In this document: one piece after another, positions 1 through 5,636 of the stretch
Position numbering within the stretch: position 1 is the stretch's first letter
Layout of the letters: every line of letters starts with the position of its first letter
Assembly (NCBI GenBank): GCA_946480065.1
Contig: CAMLJA010000139.1
Span: 1 to 5,636 of the forward strand
Direction of reading: 5' to 3'
Length of the DNA: 5,636 nucleotides
Source: an uncultured Thermomonas sp.
GTDB taxonomy: Bacteria > Pseudomonadota > Gammaproteobacteria > Xanthomonadales > Xanthomonadaceae
Translations under genes and position numbers: made by a program
The notes under the pieces: model-generated
Seen by the model: the letters and a program-made list of their open reading frames with translations, nothing else
Told to the model about the DNA's origin: nothing
The model's database searches: none

Positions 1-54
1 GATCGTGCCCACGTTCACGTGGGGCTTGGTGCGCTCGAACTTACCCTTTGCCAT
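1..54 (-). CDS. tuf: Elongation factor Tu, N-terminal 18 codons only (partial)
   Basis: This is the beginning of EF-Tu, the GTPase that delivers aminoacyl-tRNA to the ribosomal A site; the rest runs off the low-coordinate edge of the window. The 18 codons after the ATG at 54-52 read MAKGKFERTKPHVNVGTI, which is the conserved EF-Tu N-terminus; in the family the P-loop GHVDHGKT follows directly, just outside the window. The start is supported by an AAGGTGA ribosome binding site six bases upstream. It lies 65 bases downstream of fusA in the classical str order rpsL-rpsG-fusA-tuf. Many gammaproteobacteria carry two near-identical tuf genes, so whether this is tufA or tufB by name cannot be told from sequence alone; position favours the str-operon copy. 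Confidence 0.96.
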   Translation of the reverse strand, partial: MAKGKFERTKPHVNVGTI

Positions 55-60
55 GTTGGT

Positions 61-67
61 TCACCTT
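61..67 (-). promoter_or_regulatory. Ribosome binding site of tuf
   Basis: On the minus strand AAGGTGA lies six bases before the tuf ATG, a strong match to the anti-Shine-Dalgarno sequence. It is the best ribosome binding site in the window, in keeping with the very high expression expected of EF-Tu. Confidence 0.85.
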
Positions 68-85
68 GCTAATCGTGTGTGTGGT

Positions 86-107
86 CCGCGCCGCCGGGGC
101 GGCGCGG
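86..107 (-). other. GC-only hairpin in the fusA-tuf spacer
   Basis: The arms CCGCGCCGCC (minus strand) and GGCGGCGCGG are perfect reverse complements of ten bases separated by two bases; the practical fold is nine pairs with a four-base loop. It starts 12 bases after the fusA stop. The RNA after it reads ACCACACACACG, with no U-tract, so it is not a standard intrinsic terminator; it may be a processing, pausing or stability structure. An eight-base direct repeat, ATCGTGTG on the plus strand (72-79 and 110-117), flanks it on both sides. Confidence 0.6.
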
Positions 108-119
108 GGATCGTGTGGA

Positions 120-2243
120 TCAGGCCTTCTTGATCACCGACTCGGCGATGTTGTTCGGCGCTTCCTCGTAGTGGTCGAATTCCATCGTGAAGGTGGCGCG
201 ACCCTGTGACATCGAGCGCAGCGAGGTGGCGTAGCCGAACATCTCGCCCAGCGGGATCATCGCGTTGATGATCTTGCCCGACGGGCTGTCGTCCTGGCCC
301 TGCAGCACGCCGCGGCGGCGGCTCACGTCGCCCATCACGTCGCCCAGGTAGTCCTCGGGGCTGACGATCTCGACCTTCATGATCGGTTCCAGCAGGACCG
401 GGTCGGCCTTGCGGAAACCTTCCTTGAACGCCATCGAGGCGGCGAGCTTGAACGCCATTTCCGACGAGTCGACGTCGTGGTACGAGCCGAACACCAGCTT
501 GACCTTGACGCCCACCACCGGATAGCCGGCCAGCGGCCCGCTGGTGATGGTCTCGCGAATGCCCTTCTCGACCGCCGGGATGAATTCCTTCGGGATGACG
601 CCGCCGGTGATCTCGTTGATGAACAGGAAGTCGTTCTTGACGTCCGGGCTGGCCTTGTCCTCGGCGGTCATCGGCGACAGCTCGATCACCACGTGGCCGT
701 ACTGGCCCTTGCCGCCCGACTGCTTGGCGTGCTTGTAGTCGCTCTTGACGTCCGACTTGCGGATGGTCTCGCGGTAGGCGACCTGCGGCTTGCCGACGTT
801 GGCCTCGACGTTGAACTCGCGCTTCATGCGGTCCACGAGGATGTCCAGGTGCAGCTCGCCCATGCCGGCGATGATGGTCTGGCCGGATTCCTCGTCGGTG
901 CGCACGCGGAAGCTGGGGTCTTCCTGGGCGAGGCGGCTCAGGGCGTTGCCCATCTTCTCCTGGTCGGACTTGGTCTTCGGCTCGACGGCCATCGAGATCA
1001 CCGGCTCCGGGAAGCTCATGCGCTCGAGCACGATCGGCGCGTCCAGCGAGCACAGGGTGTCGCCCGTGGTCACGTCCTTCAGGCCCACGGCGGCGGCGAT
1101 GTCGCCGGCCAGCACTTCCTTGATCTCGTCGCGGTTGTTGGAGTGCATCTGCAGCAGGCGGCCGATGCGCTCCTTCTTGCCCTTGACCGAGTTCAGCACC
1201 TGGTCGCCGGCATTCAGGGTGCCGGAGTAGACGCGGAAGAAGGTCAGCGAGCCCACGAACGGATCCGTCATGATCTTGAACGCCAGCGCCGAGAACGGCG
1301 CCTTGTCGTCCGACTTGCGGGTCAGTTCCTTGGTCTCGTCGTCCACGTCCACGCCGCGCACGTCCGGCACGTCGACCGGCGACGGCAGCAGCTTGATGAC
1401 GCCGTCCAGCATCGCCTGCACGCCCTTGTTCTTGAACGCGCTGCCGCAGAACATCGGCACGATCTCGGTGTTCAGGGTGCGCTGGCGCAGCGCCGAAACG
1501 ATCTCGTCCTCGCTCAGCTCCTCGCCGCCGAGGTACTTGTCCATCAGCTCTTCGTTGGCTTCGGCCGCGGCCTCCACCATGTAGTTGCGGGCCTCCTCGG
1601 CCACGTCCTTCAGGTCGGCCGGGATGTCGCGGTACTCGAAGTTCATGCCCTGCGAGGCGGTATCCCAGTGGATCGCCTTCATCTTCAGCAGGTCGACCAC
1701 GCCCTCGAAGCCGTCCTCGGCGCCAACCGGCACCTGCATCGGCACCGGCACCGCGCCCAGGCGGGCCTTCAGCTGGTCGCGGACCTTGAAGAAGTTCGCG
1801 CCGGTGCGGTCCATCTTGTTGACGAACGCGATGCGCGGGACGTGGTACTTGTTGGCCTGGCGCCACACGGTCTCGGACTGCGGCTGCACGCCGCCCACGG
1901 CGCAAAGCACGAACACCGCGCCGTCGAGCACGCGCAGCGAACGCTCGACCTCGATGGTGAAATCGACGTGCCCGGGGGTATCGATGATGTTGAAGCGGTG
2001 CTCCGGGAAGGACTTGTCCATCCCCTTCCAGAAGGCGGTGGTGGCGGCGGACTGGATCGTGATGCCACGCTCCTGCTCCTGCTCCATCCAGTCCATGGTC
2101 GCGGCGCCATCGTGCACTTCGCCGATCTTGTGGCTCTTGCCGGTGTAGAACAGGATGCGCTCGGACGTGGTGGTCTTGCCGGCATCGATGTGGGCCATGA
2201 TGCCGAAGTTGCGGTAACGCTCGATGGGAGTGCTGCGGGCCAC
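120..2243 (-). CDS. fusA: Elongation factor G, translocation GTPase
   Basis: EF-G drives movement of tRNAs and mRNA through the ribosome after peptide-bond formation and, with ribosome recycling factor, splits ribosomes. The 707-residue product is full length (the E. coli protein is about 704). The GTPase domain shows the P-loop AHIDAGKT (17-24), the switch I element RGITI (59-63), DTPGH (88-92) and NKMD (142-145), all intact. Domain III carries the [10 protein letters not shown] region, and domain IV carries the tip sequence SYHDVDSS, whose His (near residue 589) matches the loop that enters the decoding centre. The start is GTG at 2243-2241, chosen because it gives the family N-terminus [12 protein letters not shown]; the next Met (residue 16) would cut into the P-loop region. 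The ribosome binding site is weak (GAGAG). The spacer after rpsG is 168 bases, so simple translational coupling is unlikely. Confidence 0.98.
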   Translation of the reverse strand: MARSTPIERYRNFGIMAHIDAGKTTTSERILFYTGKSHKIGEVHDGAATMDWMEQEQERGITIQSAATTAFWKGMDKSFPEHRFNIIDTPGHVDFTIEVERSLRVLDGAVFVLCAVGGVQPQSETVWRQANKYHVPRIAFVNKMDRTGANFFKVRDQLKARLGAVPVPMQVPVGAEDGFEGVVDLLKMKAIHWDTASQGMNFEYRDIPADLKDVAEEARNYMVEAAAEANEELMDKYLGGEELSEDEIVSALRQRTLNTEIVPMFCGSAFKNKGVQAMLDGVIKLLPSPVDVPDVRGVDVDDETKELTRKSDDKAPFSALAFKIMTDPFVGSLTFFRVYSGTLNAGDQVLNSVKGKKERIGRLLQMHSNNRDEIKEVLAGDIAAAVGLKDVTTGDTLCSLDAPIVLERMSFPEPVISMAVEPKTKSDQEKMGNALSRLAQEDPSFRVRTDEESGQTIIAGMGELHLDILVDRMKREFNVEANVGKPQVAYRETIRKSDVKSDYKHAKQSGGKGQYGHVVIELSPMTAEDKASPDVKNDFLFINEITGGVIPKEFIPAVEKGIRETITSGPLAGYPVVGVKVKLVFGSYHDVDSSEMAFKLAASMAFKEGFRKADPVLLEPIMKVEIVSPEDYLGDVMGDVSRRRGVLQGQDDSPSGKIINAMIPLGEMFGYATSLRSMSQGRATFTMEFDHYEEAPNNIAESVIKKA

Positions 2244-2281
2244 GGTCTGTCTCTCGTCTTGGTCCGTCGAAACGGGATTTG

Positions 2282-2303
2282 GGAAACCGGCTTGCCGGAT
2301 TCC
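2282..2303 (-). other. Hairpin A in the rpsG-fusA spacer
   Basis: On the minus strand GGAATCCGG, loop CAAG, CCGGTTTCC forms eight pairs with one central U-U mismatch. It is the hairpin nearest to fusA, ending 38 bases before its GTG start. The following RNA (CAAATCCCGTTTCG) is somewhat U-containing but has no continuous U-tract. Function is unknown; an mRNA folding or processing element is the most that can be inferred. Confidence 0.5.
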
Positions 2304-2309
2304 GGATGG

Positions 2310-2337
2310 CCGATGGCCGCCTTGCGGCGGCCGTCGG
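2310..2337 (-). other. Hairpin B with GCAA tetraloop in the rpsG-fusA spacer
   Basis: The minus-strand arms GGCCGCC and GGCGGCC pair perfectly around the loop GCAA, a GNRA tetraloop. Beyond one C-A mismatch a further four pairs (CCGA with TCGG) extend the stem to eleven pairs. The stable tetraloop and long stem make this the most convincing RNA structure in the spacer. No U-tract follows, so it is not a canonical terminator. It could act as a processing or stability element between rpsG and fusA. Confidence 0.55.
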
Positions 2338-2344
2338 TTGGTGT

Positions 2345-2401
2345 GCAGGACGAACCTGCGCGGCGCTTGTGCTCTGCGCCCTGCGGGCTTACCGGGCCCG
2401 C
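2345..2401 (-). other. Three further small hairpins in the rpsG-fusA spacer
   Basis: In transcription order the minus strand offers GCGGGC/GCCCGC with a seven-base loop (2383-2401), GGCGC/GCGCC with a nine-base loop (2362-2380), and GCAGG/CCTGC with loop TTCGT (2345-2359). Each is a perfect short stem. In high-GC DNA such stems arise readily, so individually they are weak evidence; the interest is that they lie one after the other and continue into hairpins B and A. Confidence 0.4.
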
Positions 2402-2411
2402 GCCGACAGTC

Positions 2412-2879
2412 TTACCAGCGGTAGTGGGCGAACGCCTTGTTGGCCTCGGCCATGCGGTGCGTTTCCTCGCGCTTCTTGATCGCGCCGCCGCGGTTCTCGG
2501 ACGCGTCGATCAGCTCGCCGGCCAGCTTGCGCGGCATGCTGTTCTCGCCGCGCTTGCGCGCCGACTCGATCAGCCAGCGCATCGCCAGCGCCATGCGGCG
2601 GGACGAACGCACCTCGACCGGCACCTGGTAGGTGGCGCCGCCGACGCGGCGGGACTTGACCTCGACCGACGGGGACACGTTGCCCAGCGCCTTCTCGACC
2701 AGCTCCAGCGCGTTCGGGTTCTTCTCGCCGATGGCGTCCATCGCGCCGTAGACGATCTTCTCGGCGACCGACTTCTTGCCGCTCTGCATCACCATGTTGA
2801 TGAAGCGGGCGATGGTTTCGCTTCCGTGCTTCGGGTCCGGCAGCACCGAGCGCTGCGGAGTATTGCCTTTACGGGACAT
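2412..2879 (-). CDS. rpsG: 30S ribosomal protein S7
   Basis: S7 is a primary 16S rRNA binding protein that nucleates assembly of the 30S head and lies at the E-site tRNA. The 155-residue product matches the usual S7 length and ends at AHYRW, without the C-terminal extension of the E. coli K-12 form. Conserved segments are LPDPKHGS (13-20), [17 protein letters not shown] (75-91), ALAMRWL and, at the C-terminus, [21 protein letters not shown] in family position. The ATG start is supported by AGGGGT eight bases upstream. It follows rpsL by 48 bases. In E. coli S7 represses its own translation by binding the rpsL-rpsG spacer, which is about twice as long there, so whether the same control operates here is open. 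Confidence 0.98.
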   Translation of the reverse strand: MSRKGNTPQRSVLPDPKHGSETIARFINMVMQSGKKSVAEKIVYGAMDAIGEKNPNALELVEKALGNVSPSVEVKSRRVGGATYQVPVEVRSSRRMALAMRWLIESARKRGENSMPRKLAGELIDASENRGGAIKKREETHRMAEANKAFAHYRW

Positions 2880-2887
2880 GTTGGATA

Positions 2888-2893
2888 ACCCCT
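2888..2893 (-). promoter_or_regulatory. Ribosome binding site of rpsG
   Basis: Minus-strand AGGGGT lies eight bases before the rpsG ATG, a reasonable though not perfect Shine-Dalgarno match. It supports the chosen start. Confidence 0.65.
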
Positions 2894-2908
2894 ACGAGAT
2901 TCTGTTGG

Positions 2909-2925
2909 GCGCGTGCGGGACGCGC
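2909..2925 (-). other. Hairpin in the rpsL-rpsG spacer
   Basis: Minus-strand GCGCGT and ACGCGC pair perfectly (six pairs) around the loop CCCGC, starting two bases after the rpsL stop codon. It occupies the place where the E. coli S7 translational operator sits, but is much smaller. It may be a reduced S7-responsive structure or simply a stem arising from GC-rich sequence. Confidence 0.4.
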
Positions 2926-2927
2926 GA

Positions 2928-3302
2928 TCAGGACTTCGGGCGCTTGGCGCCGTACTTGGAACGGGCCTGGCGGCGCTTGGCCACGCCGGCGGCGTCCAGC
3001 GAGCCGCGCACGGTGTGGTAGCGCACGCCCGGAAGGTCCTTGACGCGGCCGCCGCGGATCAGCACCACGCTGTGCTCCTGCAGGTTGTGGCCTTCGCCGC
3101 CGATGTACGAGATGACCTCGTAGCCGTTGGTCAGGCGCACCTTGGCCACCTTGCGCAGGGCCGAGTTCGGCTTCTTCGGGGTGGTGGTGTACACGCGGGT
3201 GCACACGCCGCGGCGCTGCGGGCAGTTGGCCAGCGCGGGCGAGGTGCTCTTGTAGGTTTCCGGGCTGCGCGGCTTGCGCACGAGCTGGTTGATCGTTGCC
3301 AT
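2928..3302 (-). CDS. rpsL: 30S ribosomal protein S12
   Basis: S12 sits at the decoding centre of the 30S subunit and helps set translational accuracy. The 124-residue product has the exact family length and conserved core, including [21 protein letters not shown] (27-47), [14 protein letters not shown] (65-78) and [16 protein letters not shown] (81-96). Both lysines whose substitution gives streptomycin resistance or dependence in other bacteria are wild type: Lys43 (codon at 3176-3174) and Lys88 (3041-3039), counting Met as 1. Asp89, the site of RimO methylthiolation in E. coli, is present. Residues 13-26 are the least like E. coli and resemble Xanthomonadales forms from memory. The ATG start gives the family N-terminus [12 protein letters not shown], but the ribosome binding site is poor (only GAG, about ten bases upstream). 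It is the first gene of the str unit, preceded by its own promoter. Confidence 0.98.
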   Translation of the reverse strand: MATINQLVRKPRSPETYKSTSPALANCPQRRGVCTRVYTTTPKKPNSALRKVAKVRLTNGYEVISYIGGEGHNLQEHSVVLIRGGRVKDLPGVRYHTVRGSLDAAGVAKRRQARSKYGAKRPKS

Positions 3303-3319
3303 TTCGGGGCTCGGTTGGC

Positions 3320-3332
3320 GGGCCTGGGGCCC
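3320..3332 (-). other. Small hairpin in the rpsL leader
   Basis: Minus-strand GGGCC and GGCCC pair perfectly around CCA, 17 bases before the rpsL ATG. With the larger leader hairpin further upstream it would make the rpsL leader largely structured. The three-base loop and GC composition make it a modest call. Confidence 0.35.
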
Positions 3333-3346
3333 TTGTATGAGACGAC

Positions 3347-3376
3347 GCCGGCCGGATCGATGGCAATCCGGCCGAC
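3347..3376 (-). promoter_or_regulatory. Leader hairpin at the 5' end of the rpsL transcript
   Basis: Minus-strand GTCGGCCGGAT pairs with ATCCGGCCGGC around an eight-base loop (TGCCATCG): ten Watson-Crick pairs and one G-U. It begins about six bases after the transcription start predicted from the promoter, so it would cap the 5' end of the str mRNA. A 5'-terminal stem is known to shield mRNAs from RNase E in gammaproteobacteria; that role, or binding of a ribosomal protein, is inference only. Confidence 0.55.
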
Positions 3377-3387
3377 ATAGACGAAAA

Positions 3388-3417
3388 AGTATAGCCCGCG
3401 TCCGACCCTTCGGTCAA
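3388..3417 (-). promoter_or_regulatory. Sigma-70-type promoter for rpsL and the str genes
   Basis: On the minus strand the -35 box TTGACC (3417-3412) and the -10 box TATACT (3393-3388) are separated by 18 bases. Each matches the consensus at five of six positions. The predicted start of transcription is near 3382, giving a leader of about 80 bases before rpsL. The bases after the -10 box, TTTTCG, are T-rich, unlike the GC-rich discriminator typical of ppGpp-repressed E. coli ribosomal promoters. A four-base inverted repeat (GACC, GAAG, GGTC) overlaps the -35 box. Position upstream of rpsL agrees with the separate str promoter of E. coli. Confidence 0.72.
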
Positions 3418-3493
3418 ACGAGGCCATACCGATGAACCCGGGGACGGCTGGGCCGGCCACCTGGTCGATCTGCGATCCCGCCCGTCCTTGGGC

Positions 3494-3525
3494 CCAACAC
3501 GAGGCGCTCCGTGCGCCTCATTTGG
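3494..3525 (-). other. Hairpin overlapping the end of the micro-ORF
   Basis: Minus-strand GAGGCGC and GCGCCTC pair perfectly around ACGGA. The stem continues outward (CCAAAT with GTGTTGG, including a U-G pair and one bulged G) to about 13 pairs. The outer pairs include the last two sense codons of the 11-codon ORF, and the stop codon TGA spans the junction with the GC core. The RNA after it is GCCCAAGG, with no U-tract, so termination is uncertain; a Rho-related, attenuator-like or stability role is possible. Confidence 0.5.
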
Positions 3526-3553
3526 TGATCTGGATGGCCGAAGCCATCGACAT
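3518..3553 (-). CDS. Putative 11-residue micro-ORF in the rpoC-rpsL spacer
   Basis: An ATG at 3553-3551 opens a reading frame MSMASAIQITK that ends at TGA (3520-3518). It lies 83 bases beyond the rpoC stop and 215 bases before rpsL. It follows a possible promoter -10 box (TATACT, 3579-3574) by about 20 bases and its stop is folded into a hairpin, an arrangement that recalls leader peptides. Against it: there is no recognisable ribosome binding site (upstream sequence is CTTGCTGACAAGC), the ORF is short enough to occur by chance, and I do not recognise the peptide. The codons show no run of one amino acid that would suggest classical attenuation. Function unknown. Confidence 0.22.
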   Translation of the reverse strand: MSMASAIQITK

Positions 3554-3565
3554 GCTTGTCAGCAA

Positions 3566-3589
3566 GGGCGCGGAGTATACGCCGCGCCC
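3566..3589 (-). promoter_or_regulatory. 24-bp near-perfect dyad with a central TATACT (possible -10 box or operator)
   Basis: The minus strand reads GGGCGCGG, then CGTATACT, then CCGCGCCC. The eight-base arms are perfect reverse complements and the centre GTATAC is itself palindromic, so 22 of 24 positions are symmetric. TATACT (3579-3574) is a good -10 hexamer and identical to the rpsL -10 box, but no good -35 lies 16-18 bases upstream (the best, CTGGCG at spacing 18, matches three of six). It may be a promoter with an operator, a protein-binding dyad, or an RNA hairpin with an eight-base loop in the rpoC 3' region. Confidence 0.45.
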
Positions 3590-3599
3590 GCGTCCGGCG

Positions 3600-3627
3600 C
3601 CAGCGCCCGCCGCGGGGCGGGCGCCGG
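3600..3627 (-). terminator. Hairpin just after the rpoC stop codon (possible terminator without U-tract)
   Basis: Minus-strand CCGGCGCCCGCC pairs with GGCGGGCGCTGG around CCGC: eleven Watson-Crick pairs and one G-U, starting nine bases after the rpoC stop. The position is that expected of a transcript-end structure for rpoBC, but the following RNA is CGCCGGACG with no U residues, so it does not meet the intrinsic-terminator rule. It may halt 3' exonucleases or mark partial termination; this is inference. Confidence 0.45.
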
Positions 3628-3636
3628 TGGACCGCC

Positions 3637-5636
3637 CTACTCGGCGGCGTCTTCCTCCGCGGCTTCCGCGACCGGTTCCCCGGCCAGGGTCGCCATCTCC
3701 GCCTCGGTCAGGCCGGAGGCGTTCTTGCGGCGCTGGGTGTGGTACGCCAGGCCGGTGCCCGCCGGGATCAGGCGGCCCACGATCACGTTCTCCTTCAGCC
3801 CGCGCAGGGTGTCGCGGGTGCCGCGCACCGCGGCCTCCGTGAGCACGCGGGTGGTCTCCTGGAACGACGCGGACGAGATGAACGACTCGGTCGCCAGCGA
3901 GGCCTTGGTGATCCCCAGCAGGACCGGCTCCACCTTGGCGAGGATCTCGTTCCTGGCGGCCAGGCGCGCGTTCTCCTCGATCGCGCGCTGGCGCTCGACC
4001 TGCTCGCCGGCCAGGTACTTGCTGTCGCCGCCGTCCACGATCTCGACCTTGCGCAGCATCTGGCGAATGATCACCTCGATGTGCTTGTCGTTGATCTTCA
4101 CGCCCTGCAGGCGGTAGACGTCCTGGATCTCCTTGACCAGGTAGGCGGCCAGTTCCTCGACCCCCTTCAGGCGCAGGATGTCCTGCGGGCTCGGCTCGCC
4201 GTCCACCACGGTCTCGCCCTTCTCCACGTGCTCGCCCTCGAACACGATGATCTGGCGGTACTTGGGGATCAGCTCCTCGTGCTCCTTGCCGTCGACTTCC
4301 TTGATGATCAGGCGCTGCTTGCCCTTGGTGTCCTTGCCGAAGCTGACCATGCCGGAGACTTCGGCCAGCACGGCCGCTTCCTTCGGCTTGCGCGCCTCGA
4401 ACAGGTCGGCCACGCGCGGCAGGCCGCCGGTGATGTCGCGGGTCTTCGACGCCTCCTGCGGGATCTTGGCGACCACGTCGCCCACGCCCACGGGCGCGCC
4501 GTCCTGCAGGTTGACGATCGAGCGCGGCGGCAGCATGTACTGCGCCGGCAGGTCGGTGCCCGGGATGGTCAGGTCCTTGCCGGCCTTGTCCACGATCCGC
4601 ACCAGCGGGCGCAGGTCCTTGGCCTGGGCGCCGCGGCGCTTGGGATCGGTGATCTCGCGCGAGGCGAGGCCGGTCAGGTCGTCGGTCTTCTCGATCACGG
4701 TCACGCCGTCGACGAAGTCGACGAAGCGCATGAAGCCCGCCACTTCCGAGACGATCGGGTGGTTGTGCGGGTCCCAGTTGGCCACGGTCTGGCCGGCCTT
4801 CACCTCGCCGCCGTCCTTGACGTTGATCATCGCGCCGTACGGGAGCTTGTAGCGCTCGCGCTCGCGGCCGTGGTTGTCCAGCACCGACAGCTCGCCCGAA
4901 CGCGAGACCGCCACCAGGTGGCCGCCCGCGTGCTGCACCGACTTGAGGTTGTTGAACTTGACCGAGCCGGTGGTCTTGACCGTCACGTTGTCGATCGCCG
5001 CCGCGCGCGATGCCGCGCCGCCGATGTGGAACGTGCGCATCGTCAGCTGGGTGCCCGGCTCGCCGATCGACTGCGCGGCGACCACGCCGACCGCCTCGCC
5101 GTGGTTGACCAGGTGGCCACGGCCCAGGTCGCGGCCGTAGCAGTGCGCGCACACGCCGAACGGCGCCTCGCAGGTGATGGTCGAGCGCACGTCGATGGCC
5201 TGCACGCTGGCGTCCTCCAGCTTCTGCACCCAGGCCTCGTCCAGCAGGGTGTTGCGGGTGACGAACGGATCCTCGTCGTTGCCCGGCAGGAACACGTCGC
5301 GGGCCACGATGCGGCCCAGCACGCGGTCGCGCAGCGGCTCGACCACGTCGCCGCCTTCCACGATCGGGGTCATGGTCAGGCCGTTGAGCGTGCCGCAGTC
5401 GGTCTCGGTGATCACCACGTCCTGCGCCACGTCGACCAGGCGGCGGGTCAGGTAGCCGGAGTTCGCGGTCTTCAGCGCGGTGTCCGCGAGGCCCTTGCGG
5501 GCGCCGTGGGTCGAGATGAAGTACTGCTGGACGTTCAGGCCCTCGCGGAAGTTCGAGGTGATCGGGGTCTCGATGATCGAACCGTCCGGCTTGGCCATCA
5601 GGCCGCGCATGCCGGCCAGCTGGCGGATCTGCGCCT
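3637..5636 (-). CDS. rpoC: RNA polymerase beta' subunit, C-terminal 665 residues (partial)
   Basis: This is the C-terminal part of beta', which with beta forms the active centre and DNA channel of RNA polymerase. The frame is open to the edge at 5636; the first complete codon is Ala, aligning with E. coli residue 735, so the catalytic NADFDGD motif lies outside. Seen in order, numbering from that Ala: [16 protein letters not shown] (1-16), the bridge helix around [20 protein letters not shown], the second zinc site with Cys80, Cys155, Cys162 and Cys165 (the last three in [11 protein letters not shown]), and the trigger loop MRTFHIGG with catalytic His203 (codon 5028-5026). The gammaproteobacterial insertion SI3 lies at roughly 210-395, then the trigger loop resumes at [16 protein letters not shown]. 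The C-terminus has [13 protein letters not shown] followed by a short acidic tail, EEDAAE, shorter than in E. coli, and stops at TAG. rpoB is expected further upstream, beyond 5636. Confidence 0.98.
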   Translation of the reverse strand, partial: AQIRQLAGMRGLMAKPDGSIIETPITSNFREGLNVQQYFISTHGARKGLADTALKTANSGYLTRRLVDVAQDVVITETDCGTLNGLTMTPIVEGGDVVEPLRDRVLGRIVARDVFLPGNDEDPFVTRNTLLDEAWVQKLEDASVQAIDVRSTITCEAPFGVCAHCYGRDLGRGHLVNHGEAVGVVAAQSIGEPGTQLTMRTFHIGGAASRAAAIDNVTVKTTGSVKFNNLKSVQHAGGHLVAVSRSGELSVLDNHGRERERYKLPYGAMINVKDGGEVKAGQTVANWDPHNHPIVSEVAGFMRFVDFVDGVTVIEKTDDLTGLASREITDPKRRGAQAKDLRPLVRIVDKAGKDLTIPGTDLPAQYMLPPRSIVNLQDGAPVGVGDVVAKIPQEASKTRDITGGLPRVADLFEARKPKEAAVLAEVSGMVSFGKDTKGKQRLIIKEVDGKEHEELIPKYRQIIVFEGEHVEKGETVVDGEPSPQDILRLKGVEELAAYLVKEIQDVYRLQGVKINDKHIEVIIRQMLRKVEIVDGGDSKYLAGEQVERQRAIEENARLAARNEILAKVEPVLLGITKASLATESFISSASFQETTRVLTEAAVRGTRDTLRGLKENVIVGRLIPAGTGLAYHTQRRKNASGLTEAEMATLAGEPVAEAAEEDAAE

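Noticed and set aside
61..1905. A 614-codon minus-strand frame overlapping fusA in another frame.
   Set aside because: The product is Arg/Gly/Pro-rich and without motifs, as expected for an out-of-frame reading of a GC-rich gene; fusA is unambiguous.
2282..2337. The paired stems resemble dispersed REP-type repeats found in Xanthomonadales.
   Set aside because: I could not find the GTAG-type head or a second copy in the window, and a single local occurrence does not support a dispersed repeat; a genome-wide search would be needed.
477..2888. An 803-codon open frame on the plus strand, antisense to fusA and rpsG.
   Set aside because: It is in exact codon register with both fusA and rpsG on the opposite strand, so stops appear only where those genes use TTA, CTA or TCA codons, which high-GC genes avoid. 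The translation is low-complexity (rich in Leu, Val, His, Asp, Ala) and matches no family I recognise.
3039..3176. Possible streptomycin-resistance changes in rpsL.
   Set aside because: Lys43 and Lys88 are both encoded by AAG and the surrounding residues are the conserved wild type.
3131..3460. A 109-codon minus-strand frame running through the rpsL promoter into rpsL out of frame.
   Set aside because: It overlaps the 5' half of rpsL in a different frame, would start upstream of the promoter, and has no recognisable domain or ribosome binding site.
3488..3497. A perfect 10-bp palindrome TTGGGCCCAA.
   Set aside because: Half of it already pairs in the neighbouring hairpin, it has no loop of its own, and a 10-bp GC-rich palindrome is expected by chance in sequence of this kind.
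3518..5152. A 544-codon minus-strand frame overlapping rpoC.
   Set aside because: It is a frame-shifted shadow of rpoC with Arg/Gly-rich low-complexity sequence. Only its last 11 codons lie in the spacer segment starting at ATG 3553, and these are reported separately as a weak micro-ORF.

Overview
The window holds the rpoC–str operon region of a high-GC bacterium, entirely on the minus strand. Reading in the direction of transcription (from high to low coordinates) the order is rpoC (3' two-fifths), rpsL, rpsG, fusA and the first 18 codons of tuf. The proteins are closest to gammaproteobacterial forms. RpoC carries the large trigger-loop insertion typical of that group, and the S12 and S7 sequences look like those of Xanthomonadales (Lysobacter/Luteimonas/Xanthomonas relatives). 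That family placement rests on recalled protein sequences and not on a search. No mobile elements, CRISPR, tRNA or rRNA genes were seen.

Layout: 1-54 is the start of tuf (EF-Tu). 55-119 is a short spacer with a perfect GC-rich hairpin and a clear ribosome binding site. 120-2243 is fusA (EF-G, GTG start). 2244-2411 is a long spacer packed with five small hairpins. 2412-2879 is rpsG (S7). 2880-2927 is a short spacer with one hairpin. 2928-3302 is rpsL (S12). 3303-3636 is a 334-base non-coding block. 3637-5636 is the C-terminal part of RpoC, whose start lies beyond the window.

The 334-base rpoC-rpsL block is the most informative non-coding part. In transcription order it contains a 12-bp hairpin just after the rpoC stop, a 24-bp near-perfect dyad centred on a -10-like TATACT, and an 11-codon micro-ORF whose stop codon is buried in a second hairpin. 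After these come a good sigma-70-type promoter (TTGACC-18-TATACT) and an approximately 80-base rpsL leader opening with an 11-bp hairpin. The str genes therefore probably have their own promoter, while rpoC belongs to the upstream rpoBC unit. Whether rpoBC transcripts read through is not decided by the sequence: none of the hairpins has a U-tract.

Together the genes supply core transcription (RpoC) and the decoding and translocation machinery (S12 and S7 of the 30S subunit, EF-G, EF-Tu). This is ordinary housekeeping DNA. The only candidates for something undescribed are the structured spacers and the micro-ORF, and these are inferences from base pairing, not demonstrated elements.
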